Shown one piece after another: positions 6,403-7,155 of a stretch of 7,155 nucleotides of DNA. Position numbers and translations under genes: made by a program. The first letter of the stretch is position 1. Every line of letters starts with the position of its first letter. This DNA is from Gammaproteobacteria bacterium. Its GTDB lineage: Bacteria > Pseudomonadota > Gammaproteobacteria > Steroidobacterales > Steroidobacteraceae. Where the stretch lies: contig JASHSR010000552.1 in the NCBI GenBank assembly GCA_030038645.1, positions 1 through 7,155 of the forward strand. Direction: 5' to 3'. Under the pieces are notes generated by a model. The model was given only the letters and a program-made list of their open reading frames with translations. It was not told the DNA's origin and did no database searches.

Positions 6403-7155
6403 TCAACCGTCGCGGTCACAGTCGGCGATGCGACTGGAAGAGGAGGAGGTGAGAGCCGGCGCGAGACGCGCGACCTGAGCCTCGATCCAGCGCTGAGCCT
6501 CCTCGTTGACGGCGCGCGGGTCGCGGCCGGCGCATTCGATCGGAGCGCCGATGACCACCCGGATGAGCCCGCGCCGCTTGCGCAGGCCTCGCCGCGGCCA
6601 GAAGTAGCCGGCATTGTGCGCGACGGGGACGATCAGTCGTCCGGTCTCGGCCGCGAGCAGGGCGCCGCTCACGCCGTACTTTCGCGTCTCGCCGGCGGCC
6701 ATGCGCGTGCCTTCCGGAAAGATCATGATCCAGTCGCCCTCCGACAGCCGCTGCTTGCCTTGCTCCACCACCTGAGCCACCGCGACGCGGCCCGAGCCGC
6801 GGTCGATCGCGATGGCATGCAGCAGCCGAATGGCCCACCCGACGACGGGAATCCACTCGAGCTCTCGCTTGAGCACCCAGACCTGGCGGGGAAAGATCAC
6901 GTTCATCGCAATCGTTTCCCACGACGAGGAGTGCTTCCACAGCGCGATCTGGCTCTCCGCCGGCAGATGCTCCATCCCCTCGATGACGTGCGTGAGGCCG
7001 CAGGTCCACCCCAGCACCCAGAGCAGGACCTGCGCCCACACGCGCGCAAAGGCGAAGCGTCGGGGAAACGGCAGGCACGCCGCGACGAGCACGAACACGA
7101 CGGCGTATAGGAAGGTCCAGACGAACAAAAATGCCGTGAAGGCCAGCGAGCCGAT
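6403..7155 (-). CDS. plsC: PlsC-family 1-acylglycerol-3-phosphate acyltransferase (5' end cut by window edge)
   Basis: The family transfers an acyl chain to lysophosphatidic acid to make phosphatidic acid at the inner membrane. The frame stays open to the right edge (IGSLAFTAFLFVW...), and the codon at 7128-7126 is TTG, so the true start probably lies outside the window; at least 250 residues are visible. Counting from that TTG: a hydrophobic membrane segment covers the visible N-terminus to about 20, and a second hydrophobic stretch lies near 33-44. Block I is KHSSSWE (65-71), with His66 and Glu71 in place of the usual HX4D. Block II is AIAIDR (105-110), block III FPEGTR (137-142) and block IV IVPVAHN (166-172). 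The Ser-rich tail (227-232) ends in SRIADCDRDG beside the palindrome. P. aeruginosa also has a convergent acyltransferase gene after gyrB, followed by gmhB and glyS/glyQ, so those may lie to the right. Exact acyl acceptor is inferred. Confidence 0.9.
   Translation of the reverse strand: MGSLAFTAFLFVWTFLYAVVFVLVAACLPFPRRFAFARVWAQVLLWVLGWTCGLTHVIEGMEHLPAESQIALWKHSSSWETIAMNVIFPRQVWVLKRELEWIPVVGWAIRLLHAIAIDRGSGRVAVAQVVEQGKQRLSEGDWIMIFPEGTRMAAGETRKYGVSGALLAAETGRLIVPVAHNAGYFWPRRGLRKRRGLIRVVIGAPIECAGRDPRAVNEEAQRWIEAQVARLAPALTSSSSSRIADCDRDG

Noticed and set aside
6201..6614. 137-residue - strand frame covering the palindrome
   Set aside because: Its only feature is the mirrored peptide coded by the two repeat arms, and the rest overlaps gyrB and plsC out of frame.
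6001..7110. 369-residue + strand frame across the gyrB end, palindrome and plsC
   Set aside because: It overlaps two confident genes in other frames and has low-complexity Arg/Ala-rich content and no family motif. The open frame is due to GC bias and to the stop-free palindrome.
6403..7128. Taking the TTG at 7128 as the start of the acyltransferase
   Set aside because: The frame continues upstream with hydrophobic codons that fit the family's N-terminal membrane segment, so the start is more likely beyond the edge.
1..7155. CRISPR array, prophage, transposase or new defence system
   Set aside because: There are no regularly spaced repeats or mobile-element genes. All long frames are explained by five conserved housekeeping genes.

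Overview
The window is a high-GC stretch of a bacterial chromosome carrying the classic origin-proximal block dnaA-dnaN-recF-gyrB, all on the + strand, followed by a convergent PlsC-family acyltransferase gene on the - strand. The proteins look gammaproteobacterial. DnaA and DnaN align closely with the E. coli proteins as I recall them. GyrB is 804 residues long, as in E. coli, and carries the extra domain inside its TOPRIM half that is typical of many Gram-negative gyrases. The order gyrB then a convergent acyltransferase matches the origin region of Pseudomonas. The base composition suggests a high-GC gammaproteobacterium (Xanthomonadales-, Nevskiales- or Steroidobacter-like), but I cannot place it more precisely.

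Layout: 1-1325 is dnaA without its first codons, because the gene is cut by the left window edge. 1326-1545 is a 220-base intergenic region with several DnaA-box-like sequences, a 65% AT stretch, a possible dnaN promoter and a small hairpin; it is the best candidate for all or part of oriC. 1546-2643 is dnaN. 2644-2746 is a short gap with two competing hairpins. 2747-3802 is recF, which contains two parS-like sites (3159-3174 and 3765-3780) inside its coding sequence. A perfect TATAAT overlaps the recF stop codon and probably belongs to a gyrB promoter. 3830-6244 is gyrB. 6245-6402 is filled almost entirely by a 138-base imperfect palindrome with perfect 34-bp arms. 6403-7155 is the acyltransferase gene on the - strand, whose 5' end lies beyond the right edge.

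The first four genes form a replication and chromosome-maintenance module. DnaA opens the origin, the DnaN clamp holds the polymerase, RecF helps load RecA at stalled or gapped forks, and gyrase removes the positive supercoils made by replication. The two parS sites tie the same locus to ParABS chromosome segregation. The acyltransferase belongs to phospholipid synthesis and is linked only by position.

I see no undescribed multi-gene system here. The points most worth checking are the two in-frame parS sites in recF, the overlap of the second one with the gyrB promoter, and the large palindrome after gyrB.
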